Shown: in pieces, positions 63,733 through 64,000 of the stretch
Position numbering within the stretch: the stretch's first letter is position 1
How the letters are laid out: every line of letters begins with the position of its first letter
Assembly (NCBI GenBank): GCA_963732595.1
Contig: CAVSZZ010000002.1
Location: forward strand, 1,116,001 to 1,180,000
From: JAFGXF01 sp963732595
GTDB taxonomy: Bacteria; Chloroflexota; Anaerolineae; Anaerolineales; Anaerolineaceae
DNA: 64,000 nt
Direction of reading: 5' to 3'
Made by a program: the position numbers and the translations under genes
The notes under the pieces: generated by a model
Database searches by the model: none
What the model was told of the DNA's origin: nothing
What the model saw: only the letters and a program-made list of their open reading frames with translations

Positions 63733-64000
63733 ATGACATATAGGACACTCAGACAACTGCCTGCACGATACTCACCTCCACAGAACAGCCGCCTTGCTTT
63801 TGATCATTGGTTTTTTGGTGGGATGTACGGGTGCTAAAACTTCAGCACCTGTTATCCAGGTGACTTTACAACCATCACCCGCACCAAGCCTGACGCCTGT
63901 ACTAGCTGTTACGGCCAACTGCCACCCCCAGCCCAACGGCCACTTCGTCTATGACACCCACCTGGGCGATTCACCCCGCCAAACAAATCACAGCCCCCAT
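63733..64000 (+). CDS. Lipoprotein, partial at the window edge (frame broken)
   Basis: ATG 63733 follows the preceding stop directly (TGAATG). 'MTYRTLRQLPARY' is followed, after one surplus base near 63767, by 'HLHRTAALLLIIGFLVGCTG', a lipoprotein signal with lipobox LVGC. The exported part begins with a Pro/Thr-rich stretch ('VTLQPSPAPSLTPVLAV') and 'NGHFVYDTHLGDSPRQ' at the edge. Function not readable; the gene continues beyond the window. Confidence 0.55.

Noticed and set aside
1..64000. Mobile elements, prophage and CRISPR arrays
   Set aside because: No transposase, integrase, phage structural gene or regularly spaced repeat array was found in either strand.

Overview
The window is chromosomal DNA of a bacterium, most likely a Chloroflexota member of the Anaerolineae type. 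This is inferred from gene content rather than a marker tree: short DUF3417-type glycogen phosphorylase, VanW and LytR-CpsA-Psr proteins, DUF2085/DUF4126/DUF4013 membrane proteins, GT39-like membrane glycosyltransferases, a fused ChlI-ChlD-type chelatase gene and exported proteins with Thr/Pro-rich linkers. There is no phage, insertion sequence, plasmid gene or CRISPR array. Most of the window is core metabolism and cell-envelope biology.

Layout. 1-9 kb: a pair of M16 peptidases, a ferredoxin-NADP reductase-like flavoprotein, an M19 dipeptidase operon, ribosomal protein S1 and a chelatase AAA+/VWA gene. 9-15.5 kb: a NifU-type Fe-S protein, a cNMP-binding protein, a HIT hydrolase and gatC-gatA-gatB with a membrane glycosyltransferase between gatA and gatB. 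15.5-20 kb: a second membrane glycosyltransferase behind a palindromic operator, a CYTH protein, murI and a class-I glutamine amidotransferase-like hydrolase. 20-23 kb: rplS divergent from rpsB-tsf-pyrH. 23-27.5 kb: VanW, Trm112, LCP and NAD synthase. 27.5-32.8 kb: a flippase-like protein, tRNA-Glu with a duplicated 3' half, a phosphatase, rarA, a 19-codon ORF with its own signals, and two DUF membrane proteins. 32.8-37.5 kb: a TPP-riboswitch operon for thiamine (pyrophosphokinase plus ABC importer). 37.5-45 kb: a DUF3048 lipoprotein, glycogen phosphorylase, UPF0316, GT2 and a degenerate DNA-methylase-like protein. 45-55 kb: a class A penicillin-binding protein, two c-di-AMP-receptor-like proteins, DUF4013, AMMECR1, L,D-transpeptidase, amidase and MurJ. 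55-64 kb: SDR, thiolase, a large beta-helix/TIG surface protein, a polar amino-acid ABC importer, a UbiA-like membrane protein and a truncated lipoprotein.

A dominant technical signal is reading-frame breakage. At least fourteen genes are split, and conserved residues continue cleanly in the next frame. Of about 23 breaks, nearly all need one base to be skipped (apparent extra base). Housekeeping genes with no spare copy here (rpsA, gatB, nadE, murJ) are affected, so sequencing or assembly insertion errors are the likeliest cause. The chelatase gene differs: its shift is -1 and lies exactly on an A AAA AAG slippery heptamer, which fits the programmed frameshifting known for chlD-type genes.

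Regulatory features readable directly: a TPP riboswitch with a terminator whose 3' arm also holds the likely ribosome-binding site of the first gene; several intrinsic terminators; consensus sigma-70-type promoters; and a recurring -10 box 6-8 nt upstream of a start codon, suggesting leaderless transcripts. Cell-wall genes are abundant (murI, murJ, class A PBP, L,D-transpeptidase, amidase, VanW, LCP), so a peptidoglycan-containing envelope is likely.
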